Both the position numbers and the translations under genes were made by a program. A stretch of DNA of 64,000 nt. Source: Nocardia wallacei. GTDB lineage: Bacteria > Actinomycetota > Actinomycetes > Mycobacteriales > Mycobacteriaceae. This document shows positions 40,996 through 49,962 of this stretch, piece after piece (the first letter of the stretch is position 1; the number at the start of each line of letters is the position of its first letter). The stretch is taken from the NCBI RefSeq assembly GCF_014466955.1, contig NZ_AP023396.1, forward strand, positions 6,014,001-6,078,000, in the 5' to 3' direction. The notes under the pieces are model-generated. The model saw only the letters and a list, made by a program, of their open reading frames with translations. It had not been told where the DNA came from and made no database searches.

Positions 40996-43720
40996 GGGGA
41001 CCGTCTCCTTCGGCCAGTACGGTAACGGTGCCACCGGTGCCGTCGACTCGGATCGACATGCCGGTGCGGAGCATCGTGGTGGCGTCGCGCAGCTGCACGA
41101 CGGTCGGCACGCCCAGCTCGCGCGCCACGATCGCGACGTGGGTCAGAGGGCTGCCGCGCTCGATCACCAGCGCGGCGGCCGACGGCAGCGCGGCCACCCA
41201 GCCGGGATCGGTGCGGTAGGTGACCAGCACGCCGCCCGATACGTCGCGCGGCTGGTCGACCACGACGGCCGGGCCGGTCCCCACCCCGGGGCCCGACGGC
41301 GTGCCGGTGAGCACGGCCCCGGCGGTCGCGGCGGGCATGTCTGCGATCGGCACCCAGCCCTGCGCCGCCAGCTCCGCGCGGCCGAAACCCGGTCCGCGCG
41401 TGACGAATCGCGAGGGCGCGACGAGCCGGGCATCGGCCGCTCGCTGCTGGGTGCGGGCGGCGATCAGGGCCCGCAGCGAGTCCGTGTCCGCCCCCTCGTA
41501 GCAGCCGCGCAACTCCTGCACGGTCAGCTGGAACACATCGGCGAAGTCGTCGATGACGCCGCGCGCGGCCAGATCGCGGCCCATCACCCGGATCATCCGC
41601 TTGACCATTCCGAACGCGCGGGTGCGGCAGAACCGCAGCCGCTCGCGGTGCGCGGCGCACCGGCCGACCTTGCGGCGCAACCGTTCGTACAGCGCCCGGC
41701 GCACGCCGTGCAGGTGCTCGTCCAGGTAGGTCTCGGCCTCGGTGCCGCGACGCGTCTGCTCCTGCGGCAGGGCGGCGCGCAGCAGCACGAACAGGCTCGC
41801 GGGATCCTCGCGCAGATCCGGCGTCTCCAGCTTCAGTTCGTCGATGCTGCGATAGCCGTAGCGCGCGATGTAGTCGTCCACGCGGGCGAGGAAATCGGTC
41901 CTCCCCGCGCTCGCCAGTTCGTCTCGAACGCCTTCCGGCGCAGTCGTTTCGACGAGGGCGCGCAGTTCCGGGTCGGCGCGCACGACCTCCGCCAGCGCCG
42001 CCATGGCGCGCGCCGGTTCGGCCGACTCCACCTCCTCGCCCGGGCCGGCGACCGCGTACAGGAACCACTCCGGCGCCTTGGGCAGCAACAGTTTGGTCAG
42101 CACGTAGAGCAGGCCGGTGAGGGTCAGCAGCATCGCGTCCAGCACCATCATCGGGCCCCAGCGCCGGACCAGTTCCCGGTCCAGCCGTCGGTAGCGGGCG
42201 TAGGCCTGCTCACCGGTCAGCGCGGTGTCGTCGACCGTGTCGAATTCGTCGTAGACGCGGTAGAACTCGGCCAGGAACCGCCGCATCATGGCGTCGATGC
42301 CCACGACGCGCCGCACGTAGACCGCCGTGGTCACCGTGCGCGACCACAATCGGGCGAGCGGATTGCCGAAGGTGAAGGGGCGCAACGTCTTCGCGAGGTC
42401 GTCGGACAGCGGCTCGGCGACGCCCAGGGCCGCCTCCAGCACCCGGCGGTTGAGCGGGTAGCCGGGGGCGATGCCTACCATCCGGTACCAGTGCAGCAGG
42501 TTGTAGTAGACGCGGCCGTGGAAGCAGCCGAGCAGCACGCCGGTCCAGTCGTCGGTCTGGCGCAGCTGCCGCGGCGGCACCCGCAGCGACTCCGCGTAGC
42601 CGCGGTAGACCCGGCCGTAGATGTCGGCGGCGGTGGTGAACGTCAGCGGCGAGGTGATGCCGTTGAAGCTCTCGAGGATGTTGGAGTTGTCCCAGATGCG
42701 CAGCTCATCGGGGCCGAGCCGCTCCCCCGCGCCACGGAGCTGGGCCCCCACCGGGGTGGTGATCGGGCGGGCCTGCAGTACCCACAGCCCGTCGGCGTCG
42801 GCAGCCCATTCGATGTCCTGCGGCCCGCCCAGCGCCGCCTCCACCCGGCGGCCCAGTTCGACCAACTCGCTCAGCTCGGCGTCCGACAGCACCGGCGCGT
42901 CGCGCTGCTGCTGCGGCACCGGGACCTCGACGCAGCCGTGCTCGCCGTCGGGCCGGACGGCGGTGGTCTTCTCGCCGTGCACCGATTCCACGACCGTGCC
43001 CGAAAGCTTGTCGACTACAAGGGAATCCGCGTCCACCGCGCCCGAGACCAGTCCCTCGCCCAGGCCGTAGACCGCGCCGACGACCAGTTCGTCCGGTGCG
43101 CCGGTCATCGGGTTCGCGGTGAACAGCACCCCGCTCGTCCGCGCCTCGACCAGGCGTTGCAGCACCACCGCCGGAACGCCCGGCAGCGGCAGGCCGTGAG
43201 CGAACGCGTAGCGGATCACCCGCTCGGCGAACGCCGAGGCCCAGCAGTCGCGCACGGCGGCGGCCACCGCCTCGACGCCTCGCCGGTTGAGAAACGAATC
43301 GAACTGCCCGGCAAAGGAATAGGCCGCACCGTCCTCGGCGGCCGCCGAGGAGCGCACCGCGATCGCCGCCGCGCCGAACCGCGCGCAGGCGGCCGCTACC
43401 CGGTCGGTGACCTCCGGCGGCAGTGGCGCCGCGGCGATCCGCTCGCGCAGCGCGGCGCCGCGCCGCAGGGCCTCCTCGACCTCGGCCGACTGCGCGAACT
43501 CCGCTGCCGCCGTGACCAACTCGTCGCCGAGCCGATCGAACAACCCGGCCTCCAGTACCACCCACTCCGGTACCCGAAACCCATTCTCCCGCAATCGCCA
43601 CAGCCCACGCGCCTTACCTCCGCCGGCCTCGGCACCCTCGGTGTCGGGACTCACTACCTGCACACACCCTCCCGTCGCTGACGCGGCACCGCCTGCGTGG
43701 CGGTCTCGCCACGAGTACAT
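40985..43720 (-). CDS. PEP-synthase-like phosphotransferase (PEP/pyruvate-binding plus swivelling His domain)
   Basis: About 911 residues. The N-terminal ATP-grasp (PEP/pyruvate-binding) domain has AIAVRSSAAAEDGAAYSFAG and VEARTSGVLFTANPMTG; QDIEWAADADGLWVLQARPI closes it. A long middle helical region follows, and the C-terminal mobile domain has the phospho-histidine in GSPLTHVAIVARELGVPTV (His about 861). This is the rifampin phosphotransferase/PEP-synthase layout, without a full PEP-utilising barrel, so it probably moves phosphate from ATP via His to a small molecule or polyketide/lipid hydroxyl. ATG 43720 has no good ribosome site; GTG 43663, after GGGAGG, is a strong alternative start. 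First gene of the operon. Confidence 0.83.
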   Translation of the reverse strand: MYSWRDRHAGGAASATGGCVQVVSPDTEGAEAGGGKARGLWRLRENGFRVPEWVVLEAGLFDRLGDELVTAAAEFAQSAEVEEALRRGAALRERIAAAPLPPEVTDRVAAACARFGAAAIAVRSSAAAEDGAAYSFAGQFDSFLNRRGVEAVAAAVRDCWASAFAERVIRYAFAHGLPLPGVPAVVLQRLVEARTSGVLFTANPMTGAPDELVVGAVYGLGEGLVSGAVDADSLVVDKLSGTVVESVHGEKTTAVRPDGEHGCVEVPVPQQQRDAPVLSDAELSELVELGRRVEAALGGPQDIEWAADADGLWVLQARPITTPVGAQLRGAGERLGPDELRIWDNSNILESFNGITSPLTFTTAADIYGRVYRGYAESLRVPPRQLRQTDDWTGVLLGCFHGRVYYNLLHWYRMVGIAPGYPLNRRVLEAALGVAEPLSDDLAKTLRPFTFGNPLARLWSRTVTTAVYVRRVVGIDAMMRRFLAEFYRVYDEFDTVDDTALTGEQAYARYRRLDRELVRRWGPMMVLDAMLLTLTGLLYVLTKLLLPKAPEWFLYAVAGPGEEVESAEPARAMAALAEVVRADPELRALVETTAPEGVRDELASAGRTDFLARVDDYIARYGYRSIDELKLETPDLREDPASLFVLLRAALPQEQTRRGTEAETYLDEHLHGVRRALYERLRRKVGRCAAHRERLRFCRTRAFGMVKRMIRVMGRDLAARGVIDDFADVFQLTVQELRGCYEGADTDSLRALIAARTQQRAADARLVAPSRFVTRGPGFGRAELAAQGWVPIADMPAATAGAVLTGTPSGPGVGTGPAVVVDQPRDVSGGVLVTYRTDPGWVAALPSAAALVIERGSPLTHVAIVARELGVPTVVQLRDATTMLRTGMSIRVDGTGGTVTVLAEGDGPHAG

Positions 43721-43805
43721 CCGACATACCCGGCCTTCGGGCGGTTCCTCACTCGGAACGACCTCGAATTCGCTGGTGCGCAGGCGGACACCACGGTGAT
43801 GCTGG

Positions 43806-43834
43806 GATATAGGCTCGGTATCCGGAGGTGTTAA
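43806..43834 (-). promoter_or_regulatory. Promoter of the seven-gene lipid operon
   Basis: Minus strand: TTAACA (43829-43834), a 17-base spacer, TATATC (43806-43811). Both boxes fit the housekeeping pattern, and the stretch is the most AT-rich of the 218-base divergent gap. It lies about 85 bases before ATG 43720 and about 140 before GTG 43663. Confidence 0.5.
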
Positions 43835-43938
43835 CGGGTATCTCCGCGGATCGCGGATTCGGTATCGCCTGGCCGCCCGCACGGGGCCGGGCTAGGCTAC
43901 GAGGCGCTCGTGACCATCGGCGAAGGGTGTTTGTCGGC

Positions 43939-44643
43939 GTGAGTTGGTCTTTCACACCGGACGAGTTCGCACACATCTGGCGCGAGACCGACCTGGATCG
44001 GCACCCGTTCCCGCTGCGGATCCTGGAAACTCCGCGCACCGAGGACGAGGCCGCCGCGCTGCGGCGCACCCTCGAGGCCCGCCTGCCGCTGCGCGCCGAC
44101 CCCGACCTGTCCGCCTGCCTGCGCATTCTCGCCCGGCCGCAGACCCGGGTGGTGGCCCTCGGCGGCGGGCACGCGCCCGGCAGCGAGATCCGGGTGCTCG
44201 GCGCGGCCGTCTACGACCACGCCGTGCTCGCCGTGCAGGAACCCGGCGGCAGTCCCGGCTTCGGCGGCAACGTGCGCATCTCCATCGGCCACAGCGCCAA
44301 GCTGGGTGCGCGAATCGCGGCGCTGCTGCCCGAGACGCCACCGGGCCGGGAGCCCGCGCGGTCGGCGCCCGCGGCCGCGGTCCGCGACGAGGAGACGGTA
44401 GCGGCCACGCAGCCGCCGGTCCCGCGCATCCGGCGGCTGCTGCTGCGGCCGCACACGGCCGAGGGGCATATCCGCATCGAGGCGGCCCTGGACCGGGACA
44501 ACCCGCCCACGCCGGTCTACTACACCTGGATCGACGTCGCCGACGACGGCCGCTACCTGATCCGCGCCGGTGCCGAGGTGCATGTCGTTCCCGCCTCCGC
44601 GCAGCAGCTCGCCACCCACCTACAGAAAAGGATTGCGAGGTGA
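43939..44643 (+). CDS. EspG-family ESX secretion-associated protein
   Basis: 234 residues. SWSFTPDEFAHIWRETDLDRHPFPL is at the N-terminus, with the EspG-typical beta-strand core (RVVALGGG..., EIRVLGAAVYDHAVLAVQEP) and C-terminal VYYTWIDVADDGRYLI. EspG proteins are cytosolic chaperones that bind PE/PPE-type substrates and bring them to the type VII system. The GTG start at 43939 is chosen because the conserved sequence starts right there. Two putative ESX substrates follow. No EccB, EccC, EccD or MycP gene is in the window, so this is a detached chaperone-substrate set. Confidence 0.82.
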   Translation: MSWSFTPDEFAHIWRETDLDRHPFPLRILETPRTEDEAAALRRTLEARLPLRADPDLSACLRILARPQTRVVALGGGHAPGSEIRVLGAAVYDHAVLAVQEPGGSPGFGGNVRISIGHSAKLGARIAALLPETPPGREPARSAPAAAVRDEETVAATQPPVPRIRRLLLRPHTAEGHIRIEAALDRDNPPTPVYYTWIDVADDGRYLIRAGAEVHVVPASAQQLATHLQKRIAR

Positions 44644-44656
44644 ACCGGCCGCACGG

Positions 44657-44686
44657 CTGACCGGGACGCTCCCGACCGATTAGGCT
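44657..44686 (+). promoter_or_regulatory. Possible promoter of the ESX substrate pair
   Basis: CTGACC (44657-44662), an 18-base spacer and TAGGCT (44681-44686), which resembles the actinobacterial TAGRCT -10, 32 bases before ATG 44719. A similar TAGGCT lies in the gap before espG near 43894. Confidence 0.4.
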
Positions 44687-44718
44687 GGGTCACGACCGAC
44701 CGATCAGAGGGGGTGCGC

Positions 44719-45093
44719 ATGACGATCGAGGCGAGTCAGGCCGACATCGCCAAGTTCCTGGACGCGGCGCAGCACGGCTCGGTCCGGTTCGACCCGGCAG
44801 CGGCGCGCCGGTGCGCGGAACTCTACGACCAGCAGATCGCCCGGCTGCGGCACCTGCAGCAGCGCCTGGAATCGGTGTCGCAGCTGCACGGCTTCGGCGG
44901 CTTCTTCTCCGCGGAACAGCTGCAGGCGGGGTTCTCGCGCAAGGCCCGCGACGCCTCCGAGCTGCTCGACCGGCACATCGCCGCCTCCTATCGGATGAAG
45001 GAGGGCTTCCTGATCAGCGCGGGGCTGTACGAGGAGGCCGATGCCGCGCACGCCGCCGCGCTGCGCGCGGTCTCGTCGAGGCTGTCGCGATGA
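44719..45093 (+). CDS. Small helical ESX-associated protein (EspC/PE-like)
   Basis: 124 residues, almost all helical (ADIAKFLDAAQHG, RRCAELYDQQIARLRHLQQRL, AEQLQAGFSRKARDASELLD, AALRAVSSRLSR). No signal peptide. Size and helix-turn-helix layout fit the WXG100/EspC-type small substrates that pair with a larger partner. It directly precedes the PPE-like gene with an ATGA overlap, and EspG is upstream. ATG 44719 follows GAGGGGG. The exact family is uncertain. Confidence 0.68.
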   Translation: MTIEASQADIAKFLDAAQHGSVRFDPAAARRCAELYDQQIARLRHLQQRLESVSQLHGFGGFFSAEQLQAGFSRKARDASELLDRHIAASYRMKEGFLISAGLYEEADAAHAAALRAVSSRLSR

Positions 45094-46361
45094 CCACGGA
45101 ATTCCGGTACGGACCGCAGCCGCGCCGCAACGACCCGGACTACATCAGCGCGATGGAGCATTTCGAGTCGCTGACCCACGAGCAGATCCACGCCGGCACC
45201 CAGCGGATCGACGCCGGTGAGATCCTGCAGGCCTCGCTGGTGTGGCTGGAGGCGGCGGGCACCCTCACCACCTCCATGCCCCTGACCCGCAACGAGGTCG
45301 ACCGGGCGATGAACGGCGCGGCCTGGCAGGGCGCGGCCGCCGACGCCGCCGACGCCTGCACCCGCGGCCTGGCCGAATCCGTCGAGGAGCTGGCCGCGAT
45401 CATGGGCGAGGTCGGCGCCCGCCTCGGCGCGCTCGCGGCCGCGGCCGAAGCGGTGAAGCTCGCCGTCGTACCTCCCGGCAGCTCCGGCCCGATCGGCACC
45501 ATCGCCCGAATCCTGGAAGCGGCACACGTCCTCGACGCCCAGCTGGCCCAGGAGGCCCTCCGCCAAGAGGCGCTGCTGGCCATGAACATGATCTACAAGC
45601 CCGCCTACACCGCCGCGGGCACCGCAGTACCGGCCCTCCCCGACTCCCCCGCCCTCCCGGGCGGCGCTCCCGAATCTTCCCACACGAAACCTGCTGCCCC
45701 ACAATACCTTCCACAGCAGGATTCGTCCCCGAACTCGGCTCCACCGCAGGATTCGTCCCCCCACACCGAACCACCACAGGGAGCGCCCCCGCATACCGCA
45801 CCACCACAGGAACCCGCCCCCGACACCGCACCACCGCAGGGACCGCCACCGCATACCGCACCACCACAGGCCCCGGCTCCGCACACCGCACCGCCGCAAG
45901 GACCGGCCCCGCACACCGCACCGCCGCAGGGCTCGGTGCCACCGGACTCCGGTCCCGGTCCGAGCGCGCAGCCGCCGACGCCGCAACCGCAGCCGGATTC
46001 CCCCGCTCCCGGCCAGCAGGCGCCCCCGCCGCCCCAATCCTCCACGCCCACAACACCTCCGCCGCCTGCCACACCCGCGCAACCGGCGCCCACACCCGAG
46101 CACGCCCCCGCTCCGCCTCCGGCCGCCCCCGCTCCGCCTCCGGCCGCCACAGCTCCGCCACCCGCCACACCGTCACCATCCCCGCTACCTCCGCCTCCCG
46201 AGCCCGTCCCGGCCCCACCTCCGCACACGCCCCCGCCACCGCTGGAGCCCGGCCCACCCCTCTCCGACGAAGAAGGCCAGCCCGGCATCACCGGTCCCAT
46301 CCCGGACACCTCCAGCCCCACCACCCCCGAACAACCCGGAGTCAGCCCGCCTGCCCGCTGA
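45090..46361 (+). CDS. PPE-like ESX substrate with long proline-rich repeat tail
   Basis: 423 residues. The N-terminal ~165 residues are helical, with the WxG turn AAWQGAAADA at about 72, as in WXG100/PPE proteins. From about 200 the chain is almost wholly Pro, Ala, Gln, Ser, Thr and His, with a 10-residue repeat PPQGPAPHTA (30-bp DNA unit) at about 218-280, then PPPxP runs to the end. Such tails are predicted disordered and may cross the envelope. It is coupled to the preceding small helical gene (ATGA). Confidence 0.78.
   Translation: MTTEFRYGPQPRRNDPDYISAMEHFESLTHEQIHAGTQRIDAGEILQASLVWLEAAGTLTTSMPLTRNEVDRAMNGAAWQGAAADAADACTRGLAESVEELAAIMGEVGARLGALAAAAEAVKLAVVPPGSSGPIGTIARILEAAHVLDAQLAQEALRQEALLAMNMIYKPAYTAAGTAVPALPDSPALPGGAPESSHTKPAAPQYLPQQDSSPNSAPPQDSSPHTEPPQGAPPHTAPPQEPAPDTAPPQGPPPHTAPPQAPAPHTAPPQGPAPHTAPPQGSVPPDSGPGPSAQPPTPQPQPDSPAPGQQAPPPPQSSTPTTPPPPATPAQPAPTPEHAPAPPPAAPAPPPAATAPPPATPSPSPLPPPPEPVPAPPPHTPPPPLEPGPPLSDEEGQPGITGPIPDTSSPTTPEQPGVSPPAR
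45741..45940 (+). repeat. 30-bp tandem repeat in the PPE-like gene
   Basis: CCACCACAGG or CCGCCGCAGG recurs at 45741, 45771, 45801, 45831, 45861, 45891 and 45921, exactly 30 bases apart, coding for variants of PPQGPAPHTA. The proline codons at the unit starts vary (CCA, CCG), so part of the array is old and only some units are recent copies. Confidence 0.85.
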
Positions 46362-46380
46362 TCAGTTCGCCTGCGGTCAC

Positions 46381-46410
46381 TGCCGTGATACCGCGACCGG
46401 TATCACGGCA
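46381..46410. terminator. 13-bp perfect hairpin after the PPE-like gene
   Basis: TGCCGTGATACCG-CGAC-CGGTATCACGGCA: 13-bp stem, 4-base loop, 20 bases past the stop at 46361. There is no U-tract after it, so it may act as a transcript end or barrier rather than a classical rho-independent terminator; an operator for the following toxin-antitoxin remnant is the alternative. Confidence 0.5.
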
Positions 46411-46436
46411 GGTATCAGTTGCCAGCGGGGTATGCG

Positions 46437-46538
46437 GTGGCTTTCGCAGTGCGCTTGCCGGAAGAACTCGACCATTGGCTGGCCCGCCGGACCAACCGTG
46501 AACACGCCAACCTGATACAGCGACTGAGCGACGCGTGA
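46437..46538 (+). pseudogene. Antitoxin remnant (ribbon-helix-helix type)
   Basis: 33 codons: GTG start with AGCGGGG six bases upstream, product VAFAVRLPEELDHWLARRTN then REHANLIQRLSDA. The start matches the first strand and helix of ribbon-helix-helix antitoxins; the ending looks like the C-terminus of a longer antitoxin, so the middle is probably deleted. It overlaps the next frame by GTGA, the usual antitoxin-toxin coupling. Confidence 0.45.
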
Positions 46539-46627
46539 GCATTCGCTACCTGAGCGCCGAAGATACCGTGGCCCTCGGTCGCGCGACGATCCCGACTACA
46601 CCTTCACCAAGTCGTCCGCGTGAATGA
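46535..46627 (+). pseudogene. Doc-type toxin remnant (first residues only)
   Basis: 30 codons starting GTG at 46535: VSIRYLSAEDTVALGRA, which matches the N-terminus of Doc (Fic-fold) toxins, then unrelated residues until a stop inside the end of proB on the other strand. The catalytic HxFx(D/N)GNKR region is gone. Together with the short antitoxin frame this is a decayed toxin-antitoxin module. It rests on a short match, so moderate confidence only. Confidence 0.4.
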
Positions 46628-47723
46628 CGGGGCGCTGCATGCCTTCCGGGAGTTCGGAGGTGGAGCGGCCGACCATGGTCTGTAGTTCGGTGCTGTCGTA
46701 CTCGGCGACGCCGCGGGCTACCACGTGCCCGTCGGGGTCGACCAGGTCGATGACGTCGCCGCCATGGAAGCGGCCGCGGACGCCGGTGATGCCGGCGGCC
46801 AGCAGGGAGCGGCGGCATTGGGCGACGGCCTGCACCGCGCCCTCGTCGAGGAGTACCGCGCCGCGGCTGTCGGCGGCGTGCCGGACCCAGAACTTGCGGG
46901 CGGACAACCGGACCGGGCGGGCGGCGAAAGCGGTACCCACGGAGGCGCCGGTGAGTGCGGCGGCGGCATCGGTCGCGGCAGCGAGCAATACCGGCACTCC
47001 GGCGTCGGCGGCGAGGCGCGCCGCCGACAGCTTCGACGCCATGCCGCCGGTGCCCAGCGCGCCGCCGCTACCCGCTATCACGCCGTCCAGGTCGGCGCTG
47101 CTGCGCACCTCGGGGATGAATTTCGCGGCGCCCTTGCGGGGGTCGCCGTCGTAGAGGCCGTCCACGTCCGACAGCAGCACCAGCGCATCCGCGCCGACCA
47201 GATGCGCGACCAGCGCCGCCAGCCGATCGTTGTCGCCGAAGCGGATTTCCTCGGTGGCGATGGTGTCGTTCTCGTTGACCACCGCGATCGCGTGCAGCGA
47301 CCGCAGCCGATCCAGGGTGCGCTGGGCATTGCGGTGATGCTCGCGGCGGGAGAAGTCCCCGGCGGTCAGCAGCACCTGACCGACGGTCCGCCCGTACCGC
47401 GCGAACGACGTCCCCCAGGCGTGCGCCAGCGCCAGCTGACCGACGCTGGCCGCCGCCTGCTTGGTCGCCAGATCCCTTGGCCGCGAAGACAATTTGAGCG
47501 GCGCGATACCCGCGCCGATGGCGCCCGAGGACACCACGACCACATCGGATCCGGCCCGCATCCGCGCCTCGACCGCGTCGGCCAGCTTGTCCAGCCGCTC
47601 GGTATCGAGACCGCCCGCCAGACTGGTCAGCGCCGAGGACCCGATCTTCACCACCACACTGCGCGCGGTCGCGACCGCCTCGCGCGCGGCACTGGTCTCC
47701 CGGCCCGAATCAACCTGCGTCAT
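46596..47723 (-). CDS. proB: Glutamate 5-kinase
   Basis: 375 residues. N-terminal amino-acid-kinase fold ([65 protein letters not shown]) and a C-terminal PUA domain (about 285-370). It phosphorylates glutamate in the first step of proline synthesis. ATG 47723 is chosen over GTG 47735, which would sit on the GGAG ribosome site. It follows obg after 57 bases at the end of the conserved block; proA is not next to it in this window. Confidence 0.95.
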   Translation of the reverse strand: MTQVDSGRETSAAREAVATARSVVVKIGSSALTSLAGGLDTERLDKLADAVEARMRAGSDVVVVSSGAIGAGIAPLKLSSRPRDLATKQAAASVGQLALAHAWGTSFARYGRTVGQVLLTAGDFSRREHHRNAQRTLDRLRSLHAIAVVNENDTIATEEIRFGDNDRLAALVAHLVGADALVLLSDVDGLYDGDPRKGAAKFIPEVRSSADLDGVIAGSGGALGTGGMASKLSAARLAADAGVPVLLAAATDAAAALTGASVGTAFAARPVRLSARKFWVRHAADSRGAVLLDEGAVQAVAQCRRSLLAAGITGVRGRFHGGDVIDLVDPDGHVVARGVAEYDSTELQTMVGRSTSELPEGMQRPVIHADDLVKV

Positions 47724-47780
47724 AACAGAACTCACTCCACAACACCGAACATCGTTGCGCCGCGGTACCGTTCGACGGCC

Positions 47781-49241
47781 TCATCGGCCGTCCTCGTCCT
47801 CCGAGACCAGGCCGCGCCGCACCCGGGAGGCGTGCTTGCGCTCGGCCGCCGAGATGCGTTCGGTCTGATCGAGCCGGGGATCGGTACCGCGGCCGGTCAT
47901 CACCAGATCCACACCGGCGGAGATCTGCGGTTCCCAGTCGAAGCTGATGTCGCCGATGGTGACCGGCGCGCCGGGCTCGGCGCCCAGCCGCTCCAGCTCG
48001 GCCTCCACGCCGAGGCGGGCCAGCCGGTCGGCCAGGTAGCCGACGGCCTCATCGTTGTCGAACTGCGTCTGGCGCACCCAGCGTTCCGGGCGCTCGCCGC
48101 GCACGATGAAGCCGCCCTCGACCTCCGGGTCGACGGTCACCGTGAAGCCGCTCTCGCCACGCACCACCGGCCGGATGACCGGGCGCTTGGGCGCCGCCTT
48201 CGGATGCGCCTGCCGGTACTCGCGAATCAGTTCGGCCAGCGCGAAGGTCAACTGGCGCAAGCCTTCCCGGCTCACGGCCGAGATCCGGAACACGGGCCAG
48301 CCGCGCTCGGCGAACTCCGGGGTCACCAGTTCGGCCAGTTCCTCGGCGTCGGGGATGTCGACCTTGTTGAGGATCACCACGCGCGGCCGGTCGGCCAGAT
48401 CGCCGAGACCCGCATCCGCTTGCAGCGCGGGCCGATACGCGGCCAGCTCCGCCTCCAGGGCGTCCACGTCCGACACCGGATCGCGGCCGGGCTCGAGGGT
48501 CGCGCAGTCCACCACGTGCGCCAGCACCGCGCACCGCTCCAGGTGCCGCAGGAAGTCCAGGCCCAGGCCGCGGCCCTCACTCGCTCCCGGAATCAGGCCG
48601 GGCACGTCGGCGATGGTGAAGGTGGTGTCACCGCTGGACACCACACCCAGGTTGGGCACCAGCGTGGTGAAGGGGTAGTCGGCGATCTTCGGCTTGGCGG
48701 CGGACAGCACCGACACCAGCGACGACTTCCCGGCCGAGGGGAACCCGACGAGCCCGACATCGGCGACCGATTTCAGCTCGAGAACGAGATCGCGCTCCTC
48801 GCCCTCCTCGCCGAGCAGCGCGAAGCCGGGCGCCTTGCGTGCCCGCGACACCAGGGCCGCGTTGCCGAGTCCGCCGCGGCCGCCGCGGGCCGCGACGAAT
48901 CGGGTGCCCGCACCGATCAGATCCGCGAGGACGTCGCCGTCCGGGCCGATCACCACGGTTCCGTCCGGGACCTTCAGCAGCAGCTCACCGCCCTGCTTGC
49001 CGTTGCGGTTGCCGCCCTCGCCGGGCTTGCCGTTGCCCGCCTTGGCGTGCGGGTGGAAGTGGAAGTCCAGCAGGGTGTGCACGTTGGGATCGACCTCGAG
49101 GATCACGTCCCCGCCGTTGCCCCCGTCGCCGCCGTCGGGCCCGCCCAGCGGCTTGAACTTCTCCCGATGCACCGAGGCGCACCCGTGCCCGCCCTTACCG
49201 GCGCGCACATGCAGCACGACGCGATCGATGAACTTGGACAT
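47781..49241 (-). CDS. obgE: GTPase ObgE/CgtA
   Basis: 486 residues. The glycine-rich Obg domain (1-158, [37 protein letters not shown]) is followed by the G domain with GFPSAGKSS (G1), [16 protein letters not shown] (G3) and NKVD (G4), and a C-terminal OCT domain (about 350-430). It binds the 50S subunit and couples ribosome assembly with stress signals. The tail after OCT is charged, as in other actinobacteria. It lies downstream of rpmA with a terminator hairpin between. The start at 49241 lies 12 bases after AAGGAGG. Confidence 0.96.
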   Translation of the reverse strand: MSKFIDRVVLHVRAGKGGHGCASVHREKFKPLGGPDGGDGGNGGDVILEVDPNVHTLLDFHFHPHAKAGNGKPGEGGNRNGKQGGELLLKVPDGTVVIGPDGDVLADLIGAGTRFVAARGGRGGLGNAALVSRARKAPGFALLGEEGEERDLVLELKSVADVGLVGFPSAGKSSLVSVLSAAKPKIADYPFTTLVPNLGVVSSGDTTFTIADVPGLIPGASEGRGLGLDFLRHLERCAVLAHVVDCATLEPGRDPVSDVDALEAELAAYRPALQADAGLGDLADRPRVVILNKVDIPDAEELAELVTPEFAERGWPVFRISAVSREGLRQLTFALAELIREYRQAHPKAAPKRPVIRPVVRGESGFTVTVDPEVEGGFIVRGERPERWVRQTQFDNDEAVGYLADRLARLGVEAELERLGAEPGAPVTIGDISFDWEPQISAGVDLVMTGRGTDPRLDQTERISAAERKHASRVRRGLVSEDEDGR

Positions 49242-49283
49242 ATTCCTGATCATCCTCCTTCTCGAATGGTCGGCTGCAAACAG

Positions 49284-49316
49284 AAAACGGGCCAGGGTGT
49301 TTGTCACCCTGACCCG
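49284..49316 (-). terminator. Rho-independent terminator between rpmA and obgE
   Basis: Minus strand: CGGGTCAGGGTG-ACAAA-CACCCTGGCCCG, 12 bp with one G-T pair, followed by TTTTCTGTTT. This is a textbook terminator with a U-tract, placed 25 bases after the rpmA stop. It probably lowers obgE and proB transcription relative to the ribosomal proteins; read-through or an internal obgE promoter is needed. Confidence 0.8.
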
Positions 49317-49340
49317 CTTCGAAGTGTGGTGGAAGGCGGC

Positions 49341-49607
49341 TCAGGCCTGCGCCGGCTCCGGGACCACGATGTTGACGGTCTTGCGGCCGCGCTTGGTGCC
49401 GAACTTGACCGCGCCCGCCTCGAGGGCGAACAGCGTGTCGTCGCCGCCACGGCCGACGTTCACACCCGGGTGGAAGTGCGTGCCGCGCTGCCGGACCAGG
49501 ATCTCGCCGGCCTTGACGGTCTGGCCGCCGAAGCGCTTCACGCCGAGCCGCTGGGCATTCGAGTCGCGACCGTTACGAGAGCTGGACGCACCCTTCTTAT
49601 GTGCCAT
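49341..49607 (-). CDS. rpmA: Ribosomal protein L27
   Basis: 88 residues, complete: [59 protein letters not shown]27 reaches the peptidyl-transferase centre of the 50S subunit. No N-terminal cleavage extension of the Firmicute type. It lies 43 bases after rplU on the same transcript. Confidence 0.98.
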   Translation of the reverse strand: MAHKKGASSSRNGRDSNAQRLGVKRFGGQTVKAGEILVRQRGTHFHPGVNVGRGGDDTLFALEAGAVKFGTKRGRKTVNIVVPEPAQA

Positions 49608-49650
49608 GGTTGTTGAACTCCTCGTACATGGGGGGAAACCCCGTAGTCGC

Positions 49651-49962
49651 TTACTTGATGCCGGTGACCTTCAGGACCGTCAGCTTCTGACGGTGGCCCT
49701 GACGCTTGTGGTAGCCGGTCTTGTTCTTGAACTTGTGGATGCGGATCTTCGGGCCCTTGGTCTGCTCGACGACCTCGGCGGACACCGACACCTTGGCCAG
49801 CTTGTCCGCGTCGGTGGTCAGCTCGGAGCCGTTGACGACCAGCACCGGCGCCAGCGACACCGCGGCGCCCGGCTCACCCTCGATCTTCTCGACCTTCACC
49901 AGGTCACCGACCGCGACCTTGTACTGCTTTCCGCCGGTCTTGACGATCGCGTACGTTGCCAT
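49651..49962 (-). CDS. rplU: Ribosomal protein L21
   Basis: 103 residues: [40 protein letters not shown] near the end, full length. L21 binds 23S rRNA and L20. It forms the usual rplU-rpmA pair. The 275-base leader upstream carries a hairpin. Confidence 0.98.
   Translation of the reverse strand: MATYAIVKTGGKQYKVAVGDLVKVEKIEGEPGAAVSLAPVLVVNGSELTTDADKLAKVSVSAEVVEQTKGPKIRIHKFKNKTGYHKRQGHRQKLTVLKVTGIK

Noticed and set aside
40928..43681. Plus-strand open frame of over 900 codons opposite the PEP-synthase-like gene
   Set aside because: No recognisable motif; the minus strand has the ATP-grasp and phospho-histidine motifs and operon overlaps.
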